From positions 1-12,987 of the forward strand of contig UQHQ01000043.1 of NCBI GenBank assembly GCA_900540945.1: a DNA stretch of 12,987 nucleotides, written 5' to 3'. This document shows, piece by piece, positions 1 to 7,789 of this stretch. A model generated the notes under the pieces. That model was not told the origin of the DNA and ran no database searches. It saw only the letters and a list, made by a program, of their open reading frames with translations. Position 1 is the stretch's first letter; every line of letters begins with the position of its first letter. This DNA comes from an uncultured Collinsella sp. (GTDB taxonomy: Bacteria; Actinomycetota; Coriobacteriia; Coriobacteriales; Coriobacteriaceae). Both the position numbers and the translations under genes were made by a program.

Positions 1-2831
1 CGTGGCCGCCTATGGGCGCCATCGGCATCGCCACGAACAAGCCTGCCCTCGGCATCCAGCGAAGCGTTGGCCTCAAACGCCTGCTCGCCAAAGGTAAAGT
101 CCGCGAGCGAAATGAGCTCGTAGTCGCCCGGCTGGGAGTTGTCGAACACCAGGCGGTCGGCATCGAGCTGCGGCATGTCCAGAGTGTCGGTCGGCAAAAT
201 ACGGCGCAGCACGTCGTAGGTCAGATCGGTCTCGACGTCGAAGGTCGGCGCCGTCACCTTGCCGCGGCTCACGCCGGCATCCATCGCCAAGATCACCAGC
301 TCGCGCGCACGCGTCATGGCAACGTAGAGCAGGCGGGCCCGCTCCTCGAGCGAAAGCCGCAGGTCGTCGTTGCGCAGGCGAGCAAATGCCTCGGCGGGAG
401 AGCCCGTCGCGCATACGTCCTCCATAAGCTCTGGCGGCAGCCACAGCGACGTGCCCTTGCCCTTAAACGCGTGTTCAAACTGCTTTTTGACGTCATCGCC
501 CTTCACGAAGGTCCCGTCGGCAAGCTTAACGCCATCGAAGCGCGCCGGCAGCGCCACGACATGCGCCCCACCGTCGACGCGACCCATCTGTGCCGCACCG
601 GACGATTTGCGCACGCCAAAACACTCGGCAACCGCTACGACCGGATACTCCAGACCCTTGGACGCATGCACGGTCATGATGCGCACCGCGCCGTCGCCCT
701 CCTCGTTGAGCGCGCCCGGGGCCTCCTTGCCCGCCAAGAAGCGGTCGAAGGCGAGCGCGATGGAGCGCGGAGAATTGCCGAGCTCGGCCTCTGCCTCGGT
801 CACGGCGTCGAGCGCCTTGAGCACGTTGGCGGCAATGGCCTTCCCCTCGGGGCCGCGCTGCGCCAGACGCACGAACCAGCCGGAGGCATTGACCGCGTCG
901 CGCGCGATGGCGGCGAACGAATCGCGTCCCACGCGACGAAGCGCGTAGCGCAGTACCTCGCGGGCACGCGTCACGAGCGGCAGGTTCTGCAAACCCGGCA
1001 CATCGGAATCGCTCATGATGCCCACATCGATATTGCGGCGCGACGTCTCGCCCGTCCGCTCGTCGAGCTTGGTCGCCAGCGCCAGGAACTCCTGGACGCC
1101 GAGTGCAAACATCGGCGAGGCCAGCAACGGCATAAGACCTTGGGCCGTATCAGCCGGATTGGCGAGCGCGCAGACCAGGGCACGCACCGTCTGCACCTCG
1201 GCTGCCTGGGCAAAGACCGAGCCGCCCGCGATAACGCAGTCGAGTCCCTGGTCGCGGAAAGCCTGCGCGTAGACGTCGGCATTAGTCATACGGCCCAGCA
1301 ACAACACCATGCTGCCCTGGGGCTGACCCGCTTTAACGAGCGCTTGGAACCGCTCCGCAATCGCACGGGCTTTCGCCTGCGTTCGTTCCTGGGTGCTGCC
1401 GCCGGCAACGAGCAGCGCCTGGCGGCGCGAAGCCTTTGCCTTGAGCTTGTCCTCGCGATCGTCACTCGGCTCAAGATCCAAGAACCCCTGCATCAAACCA
1501 CCGGTATCGCCGTCGAAGACGCGTGCTACGTAACGCAGCACCTCGTCATGGCTGCGGAAGTTGCGCACGAGTTTAACGAGCTCGCCAGCAGGGGCGTCGG
1601 CCACGGCAGTCGCCTCGGGCGCAGCAGAGGAGCCCACCTTGCGCTCTTGGCGACGGAACACCTCGACCTCGGCGCCTCGGAAACGGTAGATCGACTGCTG
1701 TGCATCGCCCACGGTGCACAGCGCGCGCTCGCCCGCACCCGTCAGATAGCGAATCAGATCGACCTGCATCTGGTCGGTATCCTGGAACTCGTCGATCATG
1801 ACCATCTTAAAGCGGCCCTCATAGGCAGCTCGAATAGCCGGGTAGTCGCGCAGCGCCTCGTATGCCATGCGCAACAGATCGTTATTGTCGAGCGCGGACT
1901 GGTCGGCCTTGAGCGCACGGTACTCCGCCTCCACAGCACGGGCAAGCCCCACCAGCGCATCGAGCGCCGGGCCGCCGCAGGCAAGCACGATATTGATAAA
2001 CGCATCGGCGGCCTCGGCCTTGAGTAGCTCCACCTGCTCCTTAGGAAACGCCTTGCTCGCCCGAGGCATACTGCACGACATCATGAGTCGCGCCGCATCC
2101 TCCATGGTTTTGCCGCTCGCCTCAAACGCGTCGATGGCGTCGAGTGCCACCTGCGCTTTCTCGGTCGTGGCCTTGCTTGCGCCCAGCGCCGCACGATAGG
2201 CATCGGCAAGCGCCGAGGTGTCGGCCTGGCCGCGCGCCACGCACACATCGTCCATGCCGCCCGGAAGCTGGCTCGATAGCTCCAGCAAGTCGCGCACCAG
2301 GCCTTTGATGGTGGTACCGGCGCCAAACGTCCCGCCCTCGCCCGCCATGGGATACCAGGCGTAGAGGGCCTTAAGCGAAGTGGCGAGCTCGGGCGCGGCA
2401 TCGGGCGCCGTCGCGCGCCCCAGCACATGCTCGACAGCCTGATCCATAAGCTCGTCGGTATCGGTGAGCACCGTGAACTCGGGATCGATGCCCAGCTCCA
2501 ACGCATGCGCGCGCAGAATGCGCGAACACATGCCGTGAATGGTCGAGATCCAAGCGTCATCGACCGTCAGGGCCTCTTCGTCCATCCCCTCGTCGATAAG
2601 CGCACGGCGCACGCGGTCGCGGATCTCGGCCGCGGCGTCTTTGGTAAAGGTAATGGCGAGCACCTGGTCCAGATGCTCGACAAACGGACCGGATTCGGGC
2701 GAGAGCGCATAGACGATGCGGCGCGTGAGGGTAAAGGTCTTGCCCGAGCCGGCACCTGCCGAGACAAACAGCGGACGGTCGAGCGTTTTGACGACTTGCA
2801 GCTGTTGCGGCATCAAAGTCGAAAGATCCAT
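1..2831 (-). CDS. addA: AddA-type ATP-dependent helicase-nuclease subunit, C-terminus cut by window edge
   Basis: UvrD/RecB-family (SF1A) helicase subunit of an AddAB double-strand-break resection enzyme, which unwinds and trims DNA ends for RecA recombination. The frame is open from ATG at 2831 to the left edge, about 943 codons. Helicase motifs occur in the correct order: Walker A AGAGSGKT at residues 25-32, ITFT near 60, STIHGMCSRIL near 95, motif II IDEFQDTD near 346, GDAQQSIYRFRGA near 372-385, TVHASKGLEYP near 720, and LLYVAMTRARE near 835. The C-terminal RecB-like nuclease domain expected of AddA should lie outside the window. The start is set by AAGGAGG 8-9 bases upstream, inside the end of addB; only 3 bases separate addB's stop from this ATG, so the two are probably translationally coupled. 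AdnA/AdnB or PcrA-like alternatives are less likely given the AddB-like partner. Confidence 0.93.
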   Translation of the reverse strand, partial: MDLSTLMPQQLQVVKTLDRPLFVSAGAGSGKTFTLTRRIVYALSPESGPFVEHLDQVLAITFTKDAAAEIRDRVRRALIDEGMDEEALTVDDAWISTIHGMCSRILRAHALELGIDPEFTVLTDTDELMDQAVEHVLGRATAPDAAPELATSLKALYAWYPMAGEGGTFGAGTTIKGLVRDLLELSSQLPGGMDDVCVARGQADTSALADAYRAALGASKATTEKAQVALDAIDAFEASGKTMEDAARLMMSCSMPRASKAFPKEQVELLKAEAADAFINIVLACGGPALDALVGLARAVEAEYRALKADQSALDNNDLLRMAYEALRDYPAIRAAYEGRFKMVMIDEFQDTDQMQVDLIRYLTGAGERALCTVGDAQQSIYRFRGAEVEVFRRQERKVGSSAAPEATAVADAPAGELVKLVRNFRSHDEVLRYVARVFDGDTGGLMQGFLDLEPSDDREDKLKAKASRRQALLVAGGSTQERTQAKARAIAERFQALVKAGQPQGSMVLLLGRMTNADVYAQAFRDQGLDCVIAGGSVFAQAAEVQTVRALVCALANPADTAQGLMPLLASPMFALGVQEFLALATKLDERTGETSRRNIDVGIMSDSDVPGLQNLPLVTRAREVLRYALRRVGRDSFAAIARDAVNASGWFVRLAQRGPEGKAIAANVLKALDAVTEAEAELGNSPRSIALAFDRFLAGKEAPGALNEEGDGAVRIMTVHASKGLEYPVVAVAECFGVRKSSGAAQMGRVDGGAHVVALPARFDGVKLADGTFVKGDDVKKQFEHAFKGKGTSLWLPPELMEDVCATGSPAEAFARLRNDDLRLSLEERARLLYVAMTRARELVILAMDAGVSRGKVTAPTFDVETDLTYDVLRRILPTDTLDMPQLDADRLVFDNSQPGDYELISLADFTFGEQAFEANASLDAEGRLVRGDADGAHRRP

Positions 2832-2834
2832 GGT

Positions 2835-5800
2835 CTACACGTCCCTCCTTACAAACGTTCCTTCGTGGTTATACGAGCAGCGCGCATGCGCGGCCTGCGC
2901 CGACGTCGGATCGACAGCGGCGACGTCGCCCGCCTCGAGCTCGCGCAGGCGCTCGGCAATGCCGGCCTCCACGCGGTCGAGCAGCGCATCGAAGTCCATG
3001 TTGCCGCCCTCGCCCGGAAAGCCCTTCTTGAGGCCCGGGATGCGACCGTCGCCGCGCTCTTCCTCGAGCAACTCGGCACTTGCGGCACCACGCAGCGCGG
3101 GCTTGCCGCCCTTGGTCGAAAAATAGAGCGCAGCACGGGTATCTAGGCCCAGCGCCCGACGCATGGCCTGGGCGTAGATGAGTGTCTGGGTATGGAGCGG
3201 CAGCCAGCGCGGGTCGTCGATGGGGGCCTCGCCCGACTCCTCGTCGCGCACCGTGGGGTCGGCGAGCTTAAACTCCTCGACACCCGAACGATGCTTGTAG
3301 TCGATTACCACGGCGCGATTCTCGGCATCCACGTCAACGCGGTCGATGCGCCCACCGAGCGGCCAACCGGCATACTCGACCTGGAGCTCGTTGAACGCAA
3401 ACTCCAGGTAGCGCGGCGCGAAGGGCGCGAGCGCCTCGGACTCGTAGGCGAGCACGCCCTCCAGTTGCGGCAAGATCTCGGCCGCCTGGCGCTCCTCCAC
3501 TGGAGAGAGCGGCACCAGCGGGCCCTCGGTACCGCGCTTGCCGGCGTGCTCGGCCAGGGTCTCGGCAAAGACCTCGTGCAGCAGCTCCTTCGCGCGCGGC
3601 AGATTCATGGGCGTCACGCGCTCCATGCCCTCCTGCGGAAGACGTGCATGCAAGTGCTCCAGCACGTCATGGACAAAGTTGCCCTTCTCCATGTTGCCAA
3701 AGCCCGCATCGATGGACTGAGGTTTGACGCGATACGAGACGAACCAGCACAGCGGGCAGGTGGAATAGGCCTCGATCTGCGAGGCGGACGTCAGGCGCGG
3801 CACGAGCGGCGCGTCCTCGCCCTCGCCATCGCGACGACGCAGGACCAAATACGGCACGGCCTCGGCACTCAGATGCTGAGGGGCTTCACAGGTCACGCGC
3901 TCGCGCTTGAGACCTTCGCCTGCCGCGGGATCGAAGTCCCTTACGATATCACCCTCACCCACGCACTTCGCCTTGTCGGCGCCAGCGGCTTTAGCGTCAC
4001 CAGCGGTCTTAGCGTCGTCAGCGATCTTAGCGCCGTCAGCCTCGGCATGCGCCCGCAACTCGGTCCACACGGCAGCCGGATAGCACTCGCGCGCCTGGCG
4101 ATCGTGGGTCACACGGGCGAGCGTAACCGGGCCGCGTGACGCCTGCATCGCGTGGCCAAAGCGCGCGCGCAGCAAGGCCGCGGGCTCAAGCGTCACGCCC
4201 TCGCGACCAAGGCTCGCCGTCAGCGTGGCCAGCGGCCCCTCCTCGTGCGAGAGCGGATAGCTGTCCAGATCGACATCGGCAAACAGTACGGCATCGTAGC
4301 TGCCGGGGCGCAGAGCTGCCGCATCGGCAAGCGAAGCAAAACGAACCTGAGCACGTGGCGCACGGTCAACCTCGTAGGTCTCGTAATCGTAGGCGGTGCT
4401 ACGCTTGTCCACCTTGGTGCGAATGCCATCGAGCACGGGCACGGTCGCGGCCTGCGACACGTCGAGCACGCGGGCGCCATTCATAAGGATGTCGATGGCG
4501 TGGCGCAGCAAGGCCACCTCCGCCTGGCGACGAGCCTGACCGTCAAGGCCTCCAAGGGCGCGATCGGGCAACGCCTCGGCAACGGCAAGCATGGCCTTGA
4601 GCGCCGTCACGGGCTTGTCACGCCACAGAGCCTGGAACACGTCCGAGACCACACACGGTACGTTCTTAAACCAGTTATCGTCGCTCGCCGCCTTGCGCGC
4701 GCCCCTCACCTGGCCTTGGACACTCTGCAGCAGGCTCTTAACGCCCGCGGTAGTCTTGCTGCGCGAGAGACGCATATTCTTATCGAAGGTACGGGCATTG
4801 ACGGCATCAGCGCCCGAAAGCGGACTGTAGATCCAGTCGGTAAGCTCCGGCGCGGGCCACCACTCGGTCTTTGACGCCATGCCCTCATCGGCGGCCTTCA
4901 TACGCTCGATCAGACCGGCAAGCGCCGCAAACTGCCTGCCCGCAATGGATTGGGAAAACGCCGTGAACTCAGCTGTCTCGGCGGCGATATGACGAGCCGC
5001 CAGACGAGAGGCGAGCTCACCGAACAGCTGGGGTGCCCGGGCAGAAACAACGAGCACGCGCACGGGGTCGGCGGGCGTTGCAGTAGCTTTATCGGCCTTG
5101 GACTCCTTGTGCACTTTCACCAACTTATCGATGGCGTCCGCATAGACATGAGCACGGGCATGGGGCCCGGCGACCTCAATAAAGGCAGGCTGAGCGGCGG
5201 TCCCGCAAGCGGCATCAGACGCGCCGACACCCTCCCCCAGCGGCCCGACCTCAAACAGCACACCGCGGGCATCAAATGCCGTGGCAAGCTCATCGCGCAT
5301 AGCCGCCTGCTCGTGGGCAAGCAGCACGACGACCTCTCCCCCATTGTTCGCCACGGCAGACAGCAGCTCGAGCAGTCCGTACGTAAACGACGTGACACCA
5401 CGTACGCATACGGCGCGGGTGCACGCCGGCAGGTTATCGGCCAGGACACCGGCCATAATGTCAGCTGCCTCGCAGGGCTCGACCATATCTCGACGGTCCA
5501 AACCGCCCGCGTAGGCACGCAAAAGCTCGAACACGCGAGCCTCGGCATCGCTTTTTGGCTCAGGCTGGCAATTGTTGCCACGGCATCGCTCGGCCGTCGT
5601 CCCCGCCACACCCGGCAGTACATCGCGGGCCATACGCGCGAGCATGCGCACCGTGCCCTGGCTGCGCGAAAGCGGCTGCAGGTCGGCATCATCGAGGCGC
5701 GTGACCATGTCCGAAAACAGCATCTGGCGCTGCAGGTTGTCGACGAAACCGCGCCCGTCGCCCAAAAGCTCCCAAAGCGAGCGAAGCCACGATGTAGGCG

Positions 5801-5984
5801 TCTTGTAGTCGATACCCAGCGAAATCCCGGCTTCCGCCGCATCATGACGGCACAGGTCGAGCTCGGCAAACGTTGGCGCCAGCAGCACGGCACGCCCGTG
5901 GCGGGCAATAAGGTCGGCAAGCAACGCCGACTCGGCATCGCTCAAATCCGTGCCGGCATTGGTGGTATAGATTCGAACAGGCAT
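2835..5984 (-). CDS. addB: AddB-type helicase-nuclease subunit (PD-(D/E)XK nuclease)
   Basis: Second subunit of the AddAB complex, 1049 residues, slightly shorter than typical AddB. The C-terminal half holds the nuclease: SQIEAYSTCPLCWF near residues 740-750, GGRIDRVDVD near 878, VVIDYKHRS near 893 (the Asp and Asp-x-Lys of the PD-(D/E)XK fold), and QTLIYAQAMRRALG. The N-terminus resembles AddB motif Ia (RAVLLAPTFAELDL), but no GxGKT Walker A is visible; TTNAGTDLSD stands in its place. The iron-sulfur staple normally completed by a C-terminal CxxC-x5-C is also reduced, leaving one Cys (about 1036) in HARCSYNHEG. An Ala/Asp/Lys-rich linker at 650-670 comes from an 18-bp tandem repeat. The start has a good ribosome site (GGAGG, spacing about 4). 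It is probably the first gene of the addB-addA operon. AddB versus RexB cannot be separated by eye. Confidence 0.9.
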   Translation of the reverse strand: MPVRIYTTNAGTDLSDAESALLADLIARHGRAVLLAPTFAELDLCRHDAAEAGISLGIDYKTPTSWLRSLWELLGDGRGFVDNLQRQMLFSDMVTRLDDADLQPLSRSQGTVRMLARMARDVLPGVAGTTAERCRGNNCQPEPKSDAEARVFELLRAYAGGLDRRDMVEPCEAADIMAGVLADNLPACTRAVCVRGVTSFTYGLLELLSAVANNGGEVVVLLAHEQAAMRDELATAFDARGVLFEVGPLGEGVGASDAACGTAAQPAFIEVAGPHARAHVYADAIDKLVKVHKESKADKATATPADPVRVLVVSARAPQLFGELASRLAARHIAAETAEFTAFSQSIAGRQFAALAGLIERMKAADEGMASKTEWWPAPELTDWIYSPLSGADAVNARTFDKNMRLSRSKTTAGVKSLLQSVQGQVRGARKAASDDNWFKNVPCVVSDVFQALWRDKPVTALKAMLAVAEALPDRALGGLDGQARRQAEVALLRHAIDILMNGARVLDVSQAATVPVLDGIRTKVDKRSTAYDYETYEVDRAPRAQVRFASLADAAALRPGSYDAVLFADVDLDSYPLSHEEGPLATLTASLGREGVTLEPAALLRARFGHAMQASRGPVTLARVTHDRQARECYPAAVWTELRAHAEADGAKIADDAKTAGDAKAAGADKAKCVGEGDIVRDFDPAAGEGLKRERVTCEAPQHLSAEAVPYLVLRRRDGEGEDAPLVPRLTSASQIEAYSTCPLCWFVSYRVKPQSIDAGFGNMEKGNFVHDVLEHLHARLPQEGMERVTPMNLPRAKELLHEVFAETLAEHAGKRGTEGPLVPLSPVEERQAAEILPQLEGVLAYESEALAPFAPRYLEFAFNELQVEYAGWPLGGRIDRVDVDAENRAVVIDYKHRSGVEEFKLADPTVRDEESGEAPIDDPRWLPLHTQTLIYAQAMRRALGLDTRAALYFSTKGGKPALRGAASAELLEEERGDGRIPGLKKGFPGEGGNMDFDALLDRVEAGIAERLRELEAGDVAAVDPTSAQAAHARCSYNHEGTFVRRDV
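3984..4037 (-). repeat. Three tandem 18-bp units inside addB
   Basis: Units at 3984-4001, 4002-4019 and 4020-4037 are imperfect copies of an 18-bp sequence beginning AGCG(G/A)(C/T) on the plus strand. In the addB frame they encode DGAKIA, DDAKTA and GDAKAA (residues 650-667), followed by the related GADKAK. The period is a multiple of three, so copy-number change would lengthen or shorten a hydrophilic linker without breaking the frame. Confidence 0.8.
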
Positions 5985-6066
5985 GGTCCTCCGCTCAAAC
6001 TGTTCGCAATAATCAATGTATCCATCCTACCCGCCCAAGCGGACAGATTTGCCCCACGCCAACAGA

Positions 6067-6155
6067 TTTGATCCCCTGGGGACGGAGGAAAACGGATCAT
6101 CGAGGGGGTCAGTCTAACCCGGTGATCCGTTTTCCTCCGTCCCCAGGGGATCAAA
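6067..6155. repeat. Perfect 33-bp inverted repeat (REP/MITE-like palindrome)
   Basis: Arms at 6067-6099 and 6123-6155 are perfect reverse complements around a 23-base centre. Each arm carries TCCCCTGGGGA, itself a palindrome, next to GACGGAGGAAAACGGATCA. The centre can form a small GGGT/ACCC stem. The left arm starts about 80 bases upstream of addB, and the right arm abuts the T-tract of the terminator behind the yerC-like gene. No transposase is nearby. It resembles the GTCCCC-containing palindromes that RAYT-type (Y1) transposases mobilise in other bacteria; that link is inference. It could also act as a transcription barrier. Confidence 0.85.
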
Positions 6156-6176
6156 AAACCGCCCCCGGAGGGACGG
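6153..6176 (-). terminator. Rho-independent terminator of the yerC-like gene
   Basis: Read on the minus strand, CCGTCCC-TCCG-GGGGCGG forms a 7-bp stem (one G-U pair) followed by six T. It lies 29 bases past the yerC-like stop codon, so it should end that transcript before addB. Its T-run overlaps the end of the 33-bp inverted repeat arm. Confidence 0.75.
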
Positions 6177-6204
6177 CTCTTCGTAATTCAATGTTGTCGC
6201 TGGC

Positions 6205-6504
6205 CTACTCGCCATCCTCCAGTTTAATGAGGATCTTGCGGTAGCCACCGTACTCGCCGTTGAGCGCCTTGGATACACGGCTCACCGTGGTGGACGAAGC
6301 GCCGGTACGCGCCTGAACCTCGACATAGGGCTCGCCCTCGTCCAGGTAACGCGCGACTTGCAGACGCTGCGATAGATCGCAAATCTCACGCGGCGTGCAG
6401 ATATCGGTCAAAAACGCTTGGATATCTTTCTCGTCGTCCAAAAGGCTAAATGCGTGGACCAGCTGCTTGACATCAGGCTTGTCAAACATGTTCTCGATAT
6501 TCAT
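6205..6504 (-). CDS. yerC: TrpR-related regulator, YerC/YecD family
   Basis: A 99-residue DNA-binding protein of the YerC/YecD branch of the TrpR superfamily, near the family's usual length of about 100. N-terminal helices (residues 10-50, including LLDDEKDIQAFLTDICTPRE and DLSQRLQVARYL) lead into a helix-turn-helix at about 58-82 (PYVEVQARTGASSTTVSRVSKAL), with the family-typical GGYRKIL near the end. Relatives in Firmicutes have been assigned to histidine-metabolism regulation (HisR); whether that holds here is unknown, and no histidine or tryptophan gene is in the window. It appears monocistronic, bounded downstream by a terminator. The start ATG at 6504 has only a weak GGTGAT 2 bases upstream. 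That signal overlaps the end of a possible 16-codon in-frame leader ORF. Confidence 0.88.
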   Translation of the reverse strand: MNIENMFDKPDVKQLVHAFSLLDDEKDIQAFLTDICTPREICDLSQRLQVARYLDEGEPYVEVQARTGASSTTVSRVSKALNGEYGGYRKILIKLEDGE

Positions 6505-6827
6505 CGATCACCGCCAAACCCGCCAAAAGGCATCGAAGTTGATACTGACATCGGGCATCGTTCACCCGTAATATGCAATAGGGCAACGCCTGTGGCTTTT
6601 GCCCGTAGCAGTTTAGCACACCACCAAACTAAAGCGACAAGACTCTCTGCCAGCGGCACGTTTTTTAGGACGAACGCCGTTTTGAAACCGAATGCGCACG
6701 CAAGCTCCACGAATATCTGGAACAATGGGTGCCCAAACAGGGCCGTGCCCGCGCATCTACCCGAGTTGCAAAGGCATGTGCCTCTCACGCCTCTTTGCCA
6801 CGTCTTGCGCAAGAAAGGATTCACACC
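6505..6827. other. 323-base divergent intergenic region
   Basis: Separates the minus-strand yerC-like gene from the plus-strand membrane protein gene and should hold both promoters. Apart from the possible leader ORF, the only clear structure is an inverted repeat GGGCAA (6581-6586) / TTGCCC (6599-6604). Short frames here have no ribosome site or recognisable protein. No convincing -35/-10 pair could be fixed by eye. Confidence 0.5.
6508..6558 (-). CDS. Possible 16-residue leader peptide ahead of the yerC-like gene
   Basis: ATG at 6558 opens a 16-codon frame reading MPDVSINFDAFWRVWR and ending at TGA, 3 bases before the yerC-like ATG and in the same frame. GGGTGA stands 3 bases ahead of the ATG, closer than ideal. 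Two of the last five codons are UGG (Trp), notable next to a TrpR-family gene, but no attenuator hairpin pair was found after it. It may be a chance frame. Confidence 0.25.
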   Translation of the reverse strand: MPDVSINFDAFWRVWR

Positions 6828-7193
6828 ATGCGCTTTATGCTTAACTGGCTCTTTACCTCAATCGCCATCGCGATCGCAACGTTTCTCGTCCCCGGCATTC
6901 AGCCCTTCGGCATGGCCGACGCCTGGGTGTGTTTTGCCTTCGTGGGACTGTTCCTCAACATAGTCGACTCGCTCGTAAAGCCGTTCCTGACGGTCATCTC
7001 GCTGCCGCTCACTATTATCACGCTTGGTATTTTTCAGCTTGTGGTCAACAGCTTTATGCTCGAGCTGGCCAGCTACCTGTCGGTCAATCTGCTGGGCGCG
7101 GGTATCTCCATTGCCAGCTTTGGATCGGCCTTTATGGGCAGCATCCTGGTATCCATCATGCGCAGCATTCTCGACAGCGTCGCCAGGAACTAA
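6828..7193 (+). CDS. Small membrane protein, phage holin family 4 / YvlD-like
   Basis: A 121-residue integral membrane protein. Hydrophobic segments fall at about 5-24 (WLFTSIAIAIATFLVPGI), 30-50, 54-78 (LTVISLPLTIITLGIFQLVV) and 92-115, giving four likely transmembrane helices. The pattern VDSLVKPFLTVISLPLTIITLGIFQLVVNS is characteristic of the PF04020 family (YvlD of Bacillus and relatives), which despite the holin name is mostly chromosomal and of uncertain function. The start is fixed by AAGAAAGGA about 8 bases upstream of ATG 6828. An in-frame extension upstream to 6729 is Arg/Ala-rich, lacks a ribosome site and is rejected. It is monocistronic, with a hairpin terminator following, and convergent with the Rrf2 gene. 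Confidence 0.88.
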   Translation: MRFMLNWLFTSIAIAIATFLVPGIQPFGMADAWVCFAFVGLFLNIVDSLVKPFLTVISLPLTIITLGIFQLVVNSFMLELASYLSVNLLGAGISIASFGSAFMGSILVSIMRSILDSVARN

Positions 7194-7232
7194 AGCGACC
7201 GGATTCGGACCGCCACAACACACCTAAAGAAG

Positions 7233-7265
7233 GCCGTCCATCGCAACGATGGGCGGCGTTATCAT
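7233..7265 (+). terminator. Terminator-like hairpin after the holin-4 family gene
   Basis: An 11-bp stem (GCCGTCCATCG, loop CAA, CGATGGGCGGC; one T-G pair) begins 39 bases past the stop codon. It is followed by GTTATCATTT, a weak, interrupted T-tract. The position and strong stem fit an intrinsic terminator; the poor T-run lowers confidence. Confidence 0.6.
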
Positions 7266-7280
7266 TTGTCGAGCCTCAGA

Positions 7281-7330
7281 GGGCAAGAAAATCCAGCATT
7301 TCTGCCCCGTCCCCAAATGACAGGTGGGGC
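7281..7330. repeat. Double-hairpin element between convergent genes
   Basis: A bulged stem GGGC(A)AGAAA / TTTCTGCCC (7281-7290 with 7299-7307) is followed by CCCC-aaatgacaggt-GGGG (7311-7314 with 7326-7329); GCCCC/GGGGC (7304-7308 with 7326-7330) is an alternative pairing. The last base is the final base of the Rrf2 stop codon. The CCCCGTCCCC core recalls the 6067-6155 palindrome, so it may be a decayed repeat of similar origin, or the 3' terminator structure of the Rrf2 gene. Confidence 0.45.
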
Positions 7331-7758
7331 TAGATGACGTAGTCGTAGCCCTCGTTGGGGGCAACGAGCGCATCGAGCGTCACACCGTCGAGGTAGTCGT
7401 TGATGAGCTTGTCCAGGTTCTTCCACACGTCGAGCGTGGGGCACTCGTCCGAACGCGAGCAGCCCTTGCAGTCGCCGTCCAGGCATGCGACCGGTGCCAG
7501 GCTGCCCTCGGTCAGGCGCAAGATCTCGCCCACCGTGTACTGCTCGGGCGGGCGCGTGAGCACGTAGCCGCCACCCTTGCCGCGCATGCCCGAGAGCATA
7601 TTGGCGCGGACGAGCGTAGCCAAAATGTTCTCCAGATATTTCTCAGAAATCCCCTGACGCGCCGCGATCTCTTTGAGGGGAATGCGGCCTGCCGCCTGGT
7701 GCTCGGCCAGGTCGACCATAACGCGCAGGGCATATCTGCCCTTTGTGGAAACCAACAT
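7330..7758 (-). CDS. Rrf2-family regulator with IscR-like Cys cluster and CymR-like C-terminal Ile
   Basis: A 142-residue winged-helix repressor of the Rrf2 family (IscR, CymR, NsrR). The N-terminus MLVSTKGRYALRVMVDLAEH and recognition region (ISEKYLENILATLVRANMLSGMRGKGGGYVLTR, residues 37-69) are typical. Cysteines at 92, 97, 100 and 106 sit where IscR holds its 2Fe-2S cluster (92, 98, 104), so iron-sulfur sensing is plausible. The protein ends GYDYVI; a terminal Ile after an aromatic residue matches the CysK-docking tails of serine acetyltransferase and of CymR, the Bacillus cysteine regulator that works in complex with CysK. It diverges from cysK, so cysK is the obvious target, with autoregulation likely. 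The start has AAAGG 11 bases upstream. Confidence 0.92.
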   Translation of the reverse strand: MLVSTKGRYALRVMVDLAEHQAAGRIPLKEIAARQGISEKYLENILATLVRANMLSGMRGKGGGYVLTRPPEQYTVGEILRLTEGSLAPVACLDGDCKGCSRSDECPTLDVWKNLDKLINDYLDGVTLDALVAPNEGYDYVI

Positions 7759-7789
7759 ATATATTGCTGCCTTTCGGTCTTTTAATTCG

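Noticed and set aside
12..2027. 671-codon open frame on the plus strand
   Set aside because: Antisense to addA, whose helicase motifs are all intact on the minus strand. The translation is His/Arg/Leu-rich without any recognisable domain, as expected opposite GC-rich coding DNA.
4950..6071. 373-codon open frame on the plus strand opposite addB
   Set aside because: Shadow of the addB N-terminal half; it shows no domain and no matching ribosome site.
6729..6827. N-terminal extension of the holin-4 family protein
   Set aside because: Arg/Ala-rich, no ribosome site, and family members start at the first membrane helix; AAAGGA marks ATG 6828.
6828..7193. Holin-family name as evidence of a prophage
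   Set aside because: PF04020 proteins are common chromosomal membrane proteins; there is no endolysin, integrase or structural phage gene nearby.
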